Assembly (NCBI GenBank): GCA_002328825.1
Contig: DCWI01000062.1
Location: 3,556-52,916 of the forward strand
Source of the DNA: Nitrospiraceae bacterium UBA2166
GTDB taxonomy: Bacteria; Nitrospirota; Nitrospiria; Nitrospirales; UBA2166
DNA length: 49,361 nucleotides
Direction of reading: 5' to 3'
Within the stretch, counting starts at the first letter, position 1; the number at the start of each line of letters is the position of its first letter. Shown piece after piece: positions 38,547 through 45,951 of this stretch. Under the pieces are notes generated by a model. That model had not been told where the DNA came from. It did no database searches and saw only the letters and a program-made list of their open reading frames with translations. The position numbers were made by a program, and so were the translations under genes.

Positions 38547-38774
38547 ATGAGTCAGAATCTTAAACCACATCCAGACGGAACACCCTCAGAGTGGCTTGGA
38601 GGAGAAGCTCTTATTGGAGGACTTCCTCGTCAACGGTGGATAGACACCTTGCCGTCACTCACATCACGCATCGCCACGACGGGAGTTGCTTTAGTTTTCG
38701 TTTCTGGTTTGGTGTTAGGACTCGTTTCTAGCCTCTGGATCGTTTTGCCAAAAAAGCCTCGCGCGAGCACCTAG
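38547..38774 (+). CDS. Short single-pass membrane protein of unknown function
   Basis: A 75-aa product from ATG 38547 (an in-frame TTG lies at 38514). Residues about 44-66 are hydrophobic (TGVALVFVSGLVLGLVSSLW) with basic residues after, giving one membrane helix with the short C-terminus in the cytoplasm. The soluble N-terminus is Pro/Gly-rich. I recognise no family. It stands alone between rsmI and the convergent YVTN gene. Its codon composition is like its neighbours. Confidence 0.6.
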   Translation: MSQNLKPHPDGTPSEWLGGEALIGGLPRQRWIDTLPSLTSRIATTGVALVFVSGLVLGLVSSLWIVLPKKPRAST

Positions 38775-38810
38775 TATTCTTCATAGTCCAAAACACACTG
38801 ACACCGATCC

Positions 38811-40343
38811 CTAGTTTGCCAAAATCGTAAAATCAGCATTACTGAAATCTGTAGCAATAGCCTGACCTGTCGCATCTTTCACAACAATCTTAACACGGAC
38901 TGAAGCTGAGTTCACTTGAGGTACAGTCCAAAAATTATCTCCCCCAAACTTCACACACACATCAACTTCAACATCGGTAACTCCTTCTTCTATCGCGGTT
39001 CGTGTCTTTCGACACGGCGCGGGAGCACCCTCGACAATAACATCTTTAAATGTCCGACCACTATCCAAAGAATAACTCACGTCTACATGGTCCGCAACAA
39101 CAATTGTCCTAGCGTTTTGCGCTCCTCCTTGTATCATTCTCCACCTAACAATCTGTTCATCTCCAGATCGCAACACCTCTCCACCATTTGGAGATTTCAG
39201 TCTTAGAACAGGCTGCATTGCAATATCCGTCGACGCTCCGTCATGCTCAACAAATGGAACTAGCTGATTAGCAGATAAGCTCTCAATATCAAACACCGCA
39301 GCAAGCCCAATAGCGGATTCTACGATTGCCGCAAATACAACATACAGGGTTAACCCGTCAGGCGTAACTGCGATAGCCCATGGATTCCGGTCCGTGACAA
39401 TCTCGTTAGTCACCTGACCAGTCAGAGTATCAATAACTGAGAACGAATCGGAACCACTATTCGCGACAAACGCAAGATTGCCATCTGGATGAAACTCTAC
39501 CCCTGACGGTCTCACACCAACATCAATGGTTGTAATAATCTCATCCGTTAACACATCAATAACACTAACACTCTGACCACCTTCATTATTACGGGCCACA
39601 CCCGTCACATACGCCTGATTTAAGATTGGCATCATCCCAATTGCTACTGGACGCGAAAACGCCTGAGGCTGAAACTCTATGGTCTTAAGCACCTGATTCG
39701 TCGCAACCTCAATAATCGTCAACGTTGCAGGGCTTTCTTTTCCTTGCCGAGTAAGATGCCCAACATATACCTTTGTCCCATCTGGGGTTACCGCGATTCC
39801 TGTTGGAAATTCCCCAACGGGGATAGTCTCAAGAACCACGTGAAATGCAGGACTCTTTGGATCTACGTTGATGACAGAGATAGTATTGTCCAATTCATTA
39901 GACACATAGGCCCGTTTTCCATCCGGAGTCACTGCAACCCCAAATGGTCCATCCCCAACGCGAATAATATCACTCCCAGAACTAACGTCCCGCTTAATAA
40001 CCTCGTTAAAACGGACAGTTACGACCGAAACTGAGTTATCACTAAAATTTGTAACATAAGCCCGTTTTCCGTTTGGTGCAAAGGTCACCGCACGTGGCAA
40101 TTTCCCAATGCCAAACCGTTGATCAATGGTTCCAACATTCTGATGCACAATCGTATCAATCGCTTCTACATTCCGCACATTCCCCGTAACTGCAACATTG
40201 GGTCCATTGGTGATATAGGCAACAGCAGCCGCAAAGACTAAGCCACTCGGAGCTACAAGAATCATACTTGCTACAACAAGCCCCACAACACCACATCGGC
40301 AAATGTTCTGCACAATATTGGAAACATTCTCAGCTGTTGACAT
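38811..40343 (-). CDS. YVTN-repeat beta-propeller protein, exported
   Basis: A 510-aa protein with an N-terminal signal or anchor helix (residues about 18-40) followed by a seven-bladed propeller made of YVTN repeats: RAVTFAPNGKRAYVTNF, GVAVTPDGKRAYVSNELDNT, GIAVTPDGTKVYVGHL, GVEFHPDGNLAFVANSGSD and AIAVTPDGLTLYVVFA. A C-terminal Ig-like domain (from about residue 375, LKSPNGGEVLRSGDEQIVRW) follows, with two cysteines likely to pair. Members sit at the cell surface or periplasm; a ligand is not predictable. It is 36 nt after hflC on the same strand. Confidence 0.9.
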   Translation of the reverse strand: MSTAENVSNIVQNICRCGVVGLVVASMILVAPSGLVFAAAVAYITNGPNVAVTGNVRNVEAIDTIVHQNVGTIDQRFGIGKLPRAVTFAPNGKRAYVTNFSDNSVSVVTVRFNEVIKRDVSSGSDIIRVGDGPFGVAVTPDGKRAYVSNELDNTISVINVDPKSPAFHVVLETIPVGEFPTGIAVTPDGTKVYVGHLTRQGKESPATLTIIEVATNQVLKTIEFQPQAFSRPVAIGMMPILNQAYVTGVARNNEGGQSVSVIDVLTDEIITTIDVGVRPSGVEFHPDGNLAFVANSGSDSFSVIDTLTGQVTNEIVTDRNPWAIAVTPDGLTLYVVFAAIVESAIGLAAVFDIESLSANQLVPFVEHDGASTDIAMQPVLRLKSPNGGEVLRSGDEQIVRWRMIQGGAQNARTIVVADHVDVSYSLDSGRTFKDVIVEGAPAPCRKTRTAIEEGVTDVEVDVCVKFGGDNFWTVPQVNSASVRVKIVVKDATGQAIATDFSNADFTILAN

Positions 40344-40379
40344 TGGTCGAATTCGCTTAATAAAGAGAGGACACTCCGG

Positions 40380-41243
40380 TCAGTTAGCCTTTTTAAGATA
40401 TTTAAAGAACTCTGAATCAGGACTAATCACCAGCATCGACTGTTCATTCATTGTCTGTTTATAAGCTTCCATTGTGCGTGTAAAAGCAAAAAAGTCAGGA
40501 TCCTGCTTGTAGGCAGTCGCGAAGATCGAAAACGCTGCCGCATCCCCATCTCCCATCAATTCCTGTGCGGTCTTGTCAGCCTCAGCAAGGAGAATTTCTC
40601 GCTCTTTCTCTGCGGACGAGCGAATTTTCTGTGCCTCCTCTTCTCCTTGAGATCGATACAACTTGGCCTCACGTTCACGCTCCGCCTGCATCCGAGCAAA
40701 CACTGCTTTTTCGTTTTGATCTGGAAGATCGGCACGCTTAATCCGAACATCGAGAATCTCAATGCCATACGCTGAAGCTTTGCTCCCTGCAGCCTCGGTT
40801 ACCGTTTTCATAAGCTCAGTCCTATTGAGCGAAACAATTTCTGTCAAAGTATGTTTCCCAAGCTCAACACGGAGCTCAGAGTAAATAATATCATCAAGAC
40901 GGTTGAGTGCTCTCCGCTGTGTCTGAAACGCTTCATACACTTTCAATGGATCACGAATCTTCCACTTTCCATAGTTATCAATCCGAATCGTCTTCTTATC
41001 AAGCGTGATCACATCTTGAGGAGGGACATCGTAATCAAGAAGCCGCTTATCAAAATAATGCACATCCTCTATGAACGGAACCTTAAACTTCAACCCAGGC
41101 TCAGTAACCGTACTGATCGGTTTTCCCAAACGAACGACGATCGCGGTCTCGGTAAGATCTAGGATGAAAAATGGCGAAGCTCCCATCATCAATAGAACAA
41201 CGACAGCTCCACCAATGCCAAGAATTATATTTTGTATGCTCAT
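40380..41243 (-). CDS. hflC: HflC, SPFH-domain modulator of FtsH protease
   Basis: Forms with HflK a large membrane cage around the FtsH protease and tunes its activity. The 287-aa product has one N-terminal membrane helix (residues about 8-28), a SPFH/prohibitin domain (TAIVVRLGKPISTVTEPGLK, DKRLLDYDVPPQDVITLDKK), a long helical region with ERERE-type charged residues (RMQAEREREAKLYRSQGEEE), and the C-terminal FFAFTRTMEAYKQTM of HflC. It overlaps the hflK stop by 4 nt. Confidence 0.95.
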   Translation of the reverse strand: MSIQNIILGIGGAVVVLLMMGASPFFILDLTETAIVVRLGKPISTVTEPGLKFKVPFIEDVHYFDKRLLDYDVPPQDVITLDKKTIRIDNYGKWKIRDPLKVYEAFQTQRRALNRLDDIIYSELRVELGKHTLTEIVSLNRTELMKTVTEAAGSKASAYGIEILDVRIKRADLPDQNEKAVFARMQAEREREAKLYRSQGEEEAQKIRSSAEKEREILLAEADKTAQELMGDGDAAAFSIFATAYKQDPDFFAFTRTMEAYKQTMNEQSMLVISPDSEFFKYLKKAN

Positions 41244-42262
41244 TGTCCTACATTACCTTTCGCACGTGTCCTTTGACCGAGTGGAAGATAGGGAAGAATA
41301 CCATCTGCAAGTTTTCCTTCGATAAGAACTTTTTCCATCCTAGGTAATATTGCCTCCATCGTTTCAATATAGATGCGTTTTCGGATCACATCTTTTCCAC
41401 GACGATACTCCTTAAGCTGTTTTATAAACCGATCTCCCTCACCCGCGGCACGCGCAACCCTTGCCTGAGAAAAGGCCTCAGCCTCATTGACAATCTGGGC
41501 TGCCTGCCCCTTCGCCCTTGGGATAATGTCGTTTTCATAACTCTGAGCCTGACGAATCAGCCTCTCACGATCTTCTTTCGCGCTGGCAACGTCTTTGAAG
41601 GCCGCAACAACTTCTTTCGGTGGAGAGACATCCTTCAACTGGACAGTTGTAATTTCAACCCCTGAGTTATAACCATCCAATATCTTCTGAGCTATCGCCT
41701 GAGTTTCGGCCTGAATCTGTTGTTTTCCAGTTGTCAGAGCATCATCAACATGAGTTTTCCCTAAAACCTCACGAATTGCAGCTTCACTACCTTTTTTTAT
41801 AGTCGCCTCAACACTTGCCACGTTAAACAGATAAGCCTCAGGATCTTGAATTCGATATTGAACGACCGTTTCCACTTGCAAAATATTTTCATCACCAGTG
41901 AGCATCAACGCTTCGCGTGGCAAAACCTGTGCACGCCCACTGGGATCTCGACGGAACCCTATGGCAACGGGATGAACTTTAGTTACTTGAGGCTTATAGA
42001 CTGTCTCAAAAACCGGCATACGAAAATGTGGGCCAGGATCTGTAACTCGAACCACCTTCCCAAAGCGCTTGACAACACCTTGTTCGTCTGGTGCCACGGT
42101 ATAAAAAGCAGCCACGAAAAAGACAATGATTGATCCAAGTAGAATGAGGGTTTTTAGCCCCTTGATGGGTCCACCACCACCTGTCAGACGCTCAAATTTC
42201 TTTAAAATGTCCTGCAACGGGTTGTCGGACTGCCCCCATTGATCACCTTGCTGCCACGCCAT
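41240..42262 (-). CDS. hflK: HflK, SPFH-domain modulator of FtsH protease
   Basis: Partner of HflC. I start at ATG 42262, where GGGAGG lies 7 nt upstream; a TTG at 42268 would add two residues. The 340-aa product has a Gly/Gln-rich cytoplasmic N-terminus, one membrane helix (about residues 45-64), PDEQGVVKRFGKVVRVTDPG of the SPFH domain, LTGDENILQVETVVQYRI, and a long helix with QAQSYENDIIPRAKGQAAQI, all HflK features. It leads the hflK-hflC pair, with the YVTN gene behind. Confidence 0.95.
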   Translation of the reverse strand: MAWQQGDQWGQSDNPLQDILKKFERLTGGGGPIKGLKTLILLGSIIVFFVAAFYTVAPDEQGVVKRFGKVVRVTDPGPHFRMPVFETVYKPQVTKVHPVAIGFRRDPSGRAQVLPREALMLTGDENILQVETVVQYRIQDPEAYLFNVASVEATIKKGSEAAIREVLGKTHVDDALTTGKQQIQAETQAIAQKILDGYNSGVEITTVQLKDVSPPKEVVAAFKDVASAKEDRERLIRQAQSYENDIIPRAKGQAAQIVNEAEAFSQARVARAAGEGDRFIKQLKEYRRGKDVIRKRIYIETMEAILPRMEKVLIEGKLADGILPYLPLGQRTRAKGNVGQ

Positions 42263-42365
42263 ACACAAGCCTCCCTATTCAGACTATTCACATTTTAGAG
42301 AACTTCAACATAGCAAAATGCTAGTCCTCTTACAAGCAGCACTTCTGGAATCAAGAAGAGATTCG

Positions 42366-42394
42366 TTGAGGTTCTCTAGGGAATGGGCTATACT
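42366..42394 (+). promoter_or_regulatory. Sigma70-type promoter upstream of the 2-hydroxyacid dehydrogenase
   Basis: TTGAGG (42366-42371) and TATACT (42389-42394) with 17-nt spacing. Transcription would begin near 42401, leaving an unusually long leader of about 200 nt before the ATG at 42604. Confidence 0.6.
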
Positions 42395-42400
42395 ACGACC

Positions 42401-42603
42401 ATTACGTACCCTCCAGTGCGTGTTTGAGGTCGTTCTTTACTGTTCTTTCTGCCAGAAAAGGCGCCCTCAGCACCTAAGTAGGCTCATTGGTCAAAAGAGT
42501 GTTGTGCCAGACTTAGGGCCACTGTAGTGTGCAAAAATAACGAGGGAACCGAGGCTTCGTCCGTGCCGCCTTAGCAACAGATCGGAAAGGAGTTTGAATA
42601 CGA
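42401..42603 (+). other. Long leader with nested complementary segments, possible structured RNA
   Basis: Nested pairs: CCCTC (42409-42413) with GAGGG (42542-42546), CAGTG (42414-42418) with CACTG (42520-42524), and CTAAGT (42474-42479) with ACTTAG (42511-42516), the last with further GCC/GGC pairing outside. No open frame with an RBS runs through it. AAAGGAG at 42586-42592 is the ribosome site of the next gene. It does not match a riboswitch or small RNA class I can name. Confidence 0.35.
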
Positions 42604-43569
42604 ATGACCACTCCCATAGGTAAAATTGTTGTCTTGCCAGCCCTCTTCACCGAAGCGGGAAATAAACCAATCACGACACTCCAAGCAACTGGATGTGAGA
42701 TCGTTCAAAACTCGTCCCGTCGAGATCTCAGTGAAGACGAAATTATTGATCTTCTGGACGGAGCAATTGCGCTAATCGCTGGAGAAGAACCGATTAGTCG
42801 CCGGATTATAGAGCAGGCCAGGGACCTCAAAGTAATTTCCAAGTTTGGAGTCTCCACGGGCAATATTGATATGGATATGGCAAGAGAGCGCGGAATCGTG
42901 GTGACATTTACCCCTGGGGCTCACCAGATATCAGTAGCAGAATTGACGATCGCTCTCATGTTTGGTCTTGCAAGAAGCATCCCTCGCATGGACCTTGATA
43001 TCCGAAGGCAAAAATGGTCTCAACCTACGGGAATTGAGATTATGGGAAAAACCTTAGGAATCATTGGTGTCGGACAATGCGGAAAAGAAGTTGCAAAGCG
43101 AGCTGTAGCAATCGGTATGAACGTCCTAGGATTTGACCGTTGCCCAGACGAAAAGTTTGCGGACCAGCATGGCATTGAATATGTCCTTGCAAATCAACTT
43201 CTGAAAGAATCTGATTTCATCACTATACATCTTAAACTTGGACCTGACACGGTTGGGTTTCTCACCCGAGAACGCGTCCATCGCATAAAACAAGGCGCAT
43301 TTTTGATTAATTCCTCCAGTCTGGAGTTTATTGATGAAGATGCTGTGTATGAAGCGCTTAAGGCCAAACGACTCCGCGGCGTAGCATTTGACATCCACAC
43401 ACCAGAACCACCACTCGGGCATTTATTCCTTGAATCCGATAATGTGATTATGACAGCACGCGCAGGATCCCGTACAGAGGAAACAGTGCAACGACAAGCA
43501 CAAATGGCTGCGAAAAACACACTTGATGCTCTACAAAACAAAAAGCCTATTAACTCAGTTGCGCTCTAA
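42604..43569 (+). CDS. D-isomer-specific 2-hydroxyacid dehydrogenase (phosphoglycerate-dehydrogenase-like)
   Basis: NAD-dependent dehydrogenase of the SerA-like superfamily. The 321-aa length lacks the C-terminal ACT domain of full SerA. Motifs: FGVSTGNIDMDMARERGIVV, the HQISVAELTIALMFGLAR substrate/hinge region, GKTLGIIGVGQCGKEVAKRA for NAD, INSSSLEFIDEDAVYEALK (the Asp/Glu of the catalytic set) and AFDIHTPEP with the C-terminal motif where the catalytic histidine would lie. That last motif is unusual: the H is expected around TPHIAGxT, and here the segment reads MTARAGSRTEET. Reaction uncertain (phosphoglycerate or another 2-hydroxyacid). AAAGGAG is 11 nt before the ATG. Confidence 0.88.
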   Translation: MTTPIGKIVVLPALFTEAGNKPITTLQATGCEIVQNSSRRDLSEDEIIDLLDGAIALIAGEEPISRRIIEQARDLKVISKFGVSTGNIDMDMARERGIVVTFTPGAHQISVAELTIALMFGLARSIPRMDLDIRRQKWSQPTGIEIMGKTLGIIGVGQCGKEVAKRAVAIGMNVLGFDRCPDEKFADQHGIEYVLANQLLKESDFITIHLKLGPDTVGFLTRERVHRIKQGAFLINSSSLEFIDEDAVYEALKAKRLRGVAFDIHTPEPPLGHLFLESDNVIMTARAGSRTEETVQRQAQMAAKNTLDALQNKKPINSVAL

Positions 43570-43641
43570 GCTACAACATCAAACCGTTGGATGAGCCATG
43601 ACAAGTCTTCTTGGCTATACCCAATCCGCCATTCCTCATTT

Positions 43642-43914
43642 TTACAACATGAACAGCACGACGACACACAAAACCCCGAGGCAAAAAGGGATCACGCTCA
43701 CGCCAAACACATGTCTCATCGCACAACTCGATTTGCAAGCCTTTGCAGGTTTATACACGAACTCATATGCAAGAATTAGGTTTATCAGACTGTAGAGTAA
43801 TATCCGTGCTACTTGTGGCCATGACAGCGCTTCCCCTGCAATAACGACAGCAACCCAATACCCACTTACCCAGTGAATGATTATAATTCCACCGGTGAGG
43901 AGCTTCTTCAGCAT
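43642..43914 (-). CDS. Small hydrophobic membrane protein, uncertain
   Basis: A 90-aa frame with three hydrophobic segments (residues about 5-25, 35-52 and 68-90) separated by short basic loops (YKPAKACKSSCAMRH). The topology is plausible for a membrane protein, but no ribosome binding site stands out and no family is recognised. Overlapping frames on the plus strand give no better candidate. It may be a genuine small protein or a chance open frame. Confidence 0.4.
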   Translation of the reverse strand: MLKKLLTGGIIIIHWVSGYWVAVVIAGEALSWPQVARILLYSLINLILAYEFVYKPAKACKSSCAMRHVFGVSVIPFCLGVLCVVVLFML

Positions 43915-43976
43915 TGCTGTCTTAAAGTTAGAGCAAAGACGAGTCGAGACATAGCAGATGACCCATCAACATGGCC

Positions 43977-44228
43977 TCATATATGGCGCTTAACAGCCTG
44001 ACCGGTTTCTACACACTCCACGCAATGCTGACACACTCGTGGTCGCCGCTTGAAATACTTAAACGCACCTGAAGCCAGACATGCATAATGAACAAATTGA
44101 TCACATATAGAGCACCTAGCCCACCCTCCAGAGAAGAACGTAATTCGCCGATGAAAAGGTTGGGTACATACCACGCAAGACGTATCGACAATGTTTAACG
44201 ATAAATCATGATAATTCGACTTCTTCAT
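43977..44228 (-). CDS. 83-aa zinc-finger protein with PHD-like C4-H-C3 spacing
   Basis: From ATG 44228 (GAGGG 11 nt upstream; an in-frame TTG at 44264 is less likely) the product is 83 aa. Cysteines at 18, 21, 39, 42, 50, 66, 69 and 72 and a histidine at 47 give C-x2-C-x17-C-x2-C-x4-H-x2-C-x15-C-x2-C, which is the spacing of eukaryotic PHD fingers; CSICDQFVHYACL resembles their core. A third CxxC-like cysteine (72) follows. Two zinc ions would be bound. I know of no characterised bacterial homolog. It lies upstream of, and divergent from, the CdhB-like gene. Role unknown. Confidence 0.7.
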   Translation of the reverse strand: MKKSNYHDLSLNIVDTSCVVCTQPFHRRITFFSGGWARCSICDQFVHYACLASGAFKYFKRRPRVCQHCVECVETGQAVKRHI

Positions 44229-44581
44229 ATCCTTGATACCCTCACGATTGTAGGTCAAAAACAATGAGATCTAGACGCACTATGTTAGACAATCCTCATT
44301 CAACTTTCGAGTCACCAAATGAAGTGTCACCGAAACTGTACGCAACACAACACATTTACACTTGGCCTAACTCTCTTCAGCAGCTGAGTACAACAATTAA
44401 TCATCCCACCATAGCATAACTTTCCTTCCACGGCCGCACATATTACAACGTGGGGTTACTTGCGTAAAGTGGATGCCTTCTTGATTTGAGTTTCTGTGGC
44501 ACGTAATGATATATTCTCCGAGTGAATATTATGGAGAAGTCAGTGGAACTACAATAAAACTTTGAGGAAGGGAATGCGAAC
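44229..44581. other. Intergenic region between divergent zinc-finger and CdhB-like genes
   Basis: About 350 nt. It contains a sigma70-like promoter for the plus-strand gene (44486-44515). I see no other gene, tRNA or terminator in 44229-44485. Confidence 0.5.
44486..44515 (+). promoter_or_regulatory. Sigma70-type promoter for the CdhB-like gene
   Basis: TTGAGT (44486-44491) and TATATT (44510-44515) separated by 18 nt. A start near 44522 gives a leader of about 60 nt containing the GAGGAAGGG ribosome site. Confidence 0.55.
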
Positions 44582-45298
44582 GTGACGACTGCTCAAAAAA
44601 ACGTGCCAGATCGAATAATAGATGTAGGGCCTGCCGGGTTTTTAGTACCGTCAGCAATGTCGCTTGGAGTAACCCACCCAGATTCAGGATTTGGGCTTCT
44701 ATATGGACACCATGCACCAGAAGACACAGTACTGGAGGAAATGGCACGACAGCTTCTCACGCGCAAAAATCCCACCATTTTCCCCGGTCCATTGTATTTG
44801 TGGGCATGGAATAACGAATGGATGGCAAAAGCACAGGCGATGTTACGGCTTGCCGCTGAAATTCCAGGAGTATCAATTATTCCGATGCCTGATTATCGTC
44901 CCAAATATCCTAAAATCGACCCAGAAGAAGCGATTAATCCAAATCATCCTAACTTAACGATCAATACTAACAAAATAGAAGTAGCCTTATTCATTGGCAT
45001 TCATTGCCATTACGCGAACCTCGGACTCCGTATGGTACGCATGGGGACAAATTGCCTAACGATCGGGTGGTGTCATGATATCCATGAAGATGCCATGTTG
45101 AGCGCACAGGATTTAGATGTGTCAAAATTTGATCATATGATTAAGATTATCAGGAAGGTTCGTCAAGAACTTGGAATCACGATGCCAACCGATGGAAAAA
45201 CTATCCGACTTACAACGACACAAAGCAATGCCAACAATGGGGAAGAATCACTATCACCACTAGCCTGCCTTGAAGAAACAGGAGTGTCCACTAAATAG
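44582..45298 (+). CDS. CdhB-like protein (CO dehydrogenase beta/epsilon-subunit family), likely oxidoreductase epsilon partner
   Basis: A 238-aa soluble protein starting at GTG 44582, with GAGGAAGGG 9 nt upstream. The C-terminal part resembles CdhB/epsilon-type subunits: KIEVALFIGIHCHYANLGLR, MGTNCLTIGWCHDIHEDAML, DLDVSKFDHMIKIIRKVR. The N-terminal 100 residues carry GPLYLWAWNNEWMAKAQAM. Genes so annotated accompany the 2-oxoacid:ferredoxin oxidoreductases of Nitrospira-like bacteria, probably as an epsilon-type subunit. Here it is opposite in strand to the beta-gamma-delta-alpha operon and about 650 nt from its end. The subunit role is inferred from neighbourhood. Confidence 0.75.
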   Translation: MTTAQKNVPDRIIDVGPAGFLVPSAMSLGVTHPDSGFGLLYGHHAPEDTVLEEMARQLLTRKNPTIFPGPLYLWAWNNEWMAKAQAMLRLAAEIPGVSIIPMPDYRPKYPKIDPEEAINPNHPNLTINTNKIEVALFIGIHCHYANLGLRMVRMGTNCLTIGWCHDIHEDAMLSAQDLDVSKFDHMIKIIRKVRQELGITMPTDGKTIRLTTTQSNANNGEESLSPLACLEETGVSTK

Positions 45299-45400
45299 CC
45301 AAACCAAAATAATTTTTCCTCTTTCAATGGACACCGATGATTTCCAGGTCTAGAGGTTATTCTTCCCGCATATCCATTTGTTTTTGGATAGGGCCACGGC

Positions 45401-45793
45401 TTGCTCTCTTCCTATCGCTATAGAGTATGCAACTTGGATTCATGCAATCTTAAAAATATCGAATCTCGCTTACATGATATTCCCTGTCCCATCTGCGCTG
45501 AACATTCATTTCAGGTTGACCTTCGAGCCAATAAGAGCAGTGACATACACACATTTTACTGCCGAAAATGCCGATATTCATTTCCAGTTTATATAGATGC
45601 TGCCCTCTATTTAGAAAGCCAGCCAGATATGCTTGAGTGGTTTAAATCCGTTACATGCCAAGAATGCAAAAAGCAAGGAGTTATACTCAACTACCGAGTC
45701 CAAGCCTCAGTCAAGAATTCATACCATCTTGTCACCTGTGCGCACTGTACGCATCCATTTGTAGAACGTGCAGCAATGGACGCCTTCGAGTAA
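45401..45793 (+). CDS. Protein with two four-cysteine zinc ribbons
   Basis: A 130-aa protein beginning at TTG 45401, with TAGGG 7 nt upstream; no ATG is available in frame nearby. Four CxxC pairs are visible at residues 29/32 (CPIC), 54/57 (CRKC), 86/89 (CQEC) and 113/116 (CAHC), arranged as two tandem zinc ribbons of about 30 residues each, joined by an acidic helix (DAALYLESQPDMLEWF). I recognise no named family. It is between the CdhB-like gene (same strand) and the terminator hairpin. A DNA- or protein-binding role is plausible; nothing further can be inferred. Confidence 0.65.
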   Translation: MLSSYRYRVCNLDSCNLKNIESRLHDIPCPICAEHSFQVDLRANKSSDIHTFYCRKCRYSFPVYIDAALYLESQPDMLEWFKSVTCQECKKQGVILNYRVQASVKNSYHLVTCAHCTHPFVERAAMDAFE

Positions 45794-45823
45794 AAGACAA
45801 ACACTATTCCATTCTCAGTTCTA

Positions 45824-45871
45824 AACAATAATGAGCCCATCCGAGAATCACCGGATGGGCTCATTATTGTT
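45824..45871. terminator. Bidirectional terminator with a perfect 20-bp stem
   Basis: Positions 45824-45843 and 45852-45871 are perfect reverse complements (20 bp) around an 8-nt loop. The stem has GC-rich inner half (GAGCCCATCCG) and AT-rich outer half, so each strand would end in an U-rich run. It lies between the convergent zinc-ribbon and oxidoreductase alpha genes and can stop both. Confidence 0.85.
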
Positions 45872-45897
45872 ACGAGCAATAGTATTTAGCAAGTAAC

Positions 45898-45951
45898 TTA
45901 CGTGTTTTTCATAAAGTGCTTAACAGCTGATGGATCAACTGGATCTTTATC
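45898..45951 (-). other. In-frame sense-like tail after the alpha-subunit stop
   Basis: After the TAA at 45952-45954 the same frame stays open for 17 codons and ends at a second TAA (45898-45900). The translation DKDPVDPSAVKHFMKNT is protein-like, with no rare-codon run, and starts directly after the annotated C-terminus. It may be the original C-terminal end lost to a nonsense mutation, a readthrough extension, or a sequencing error of one base. Confidence 0.5.
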
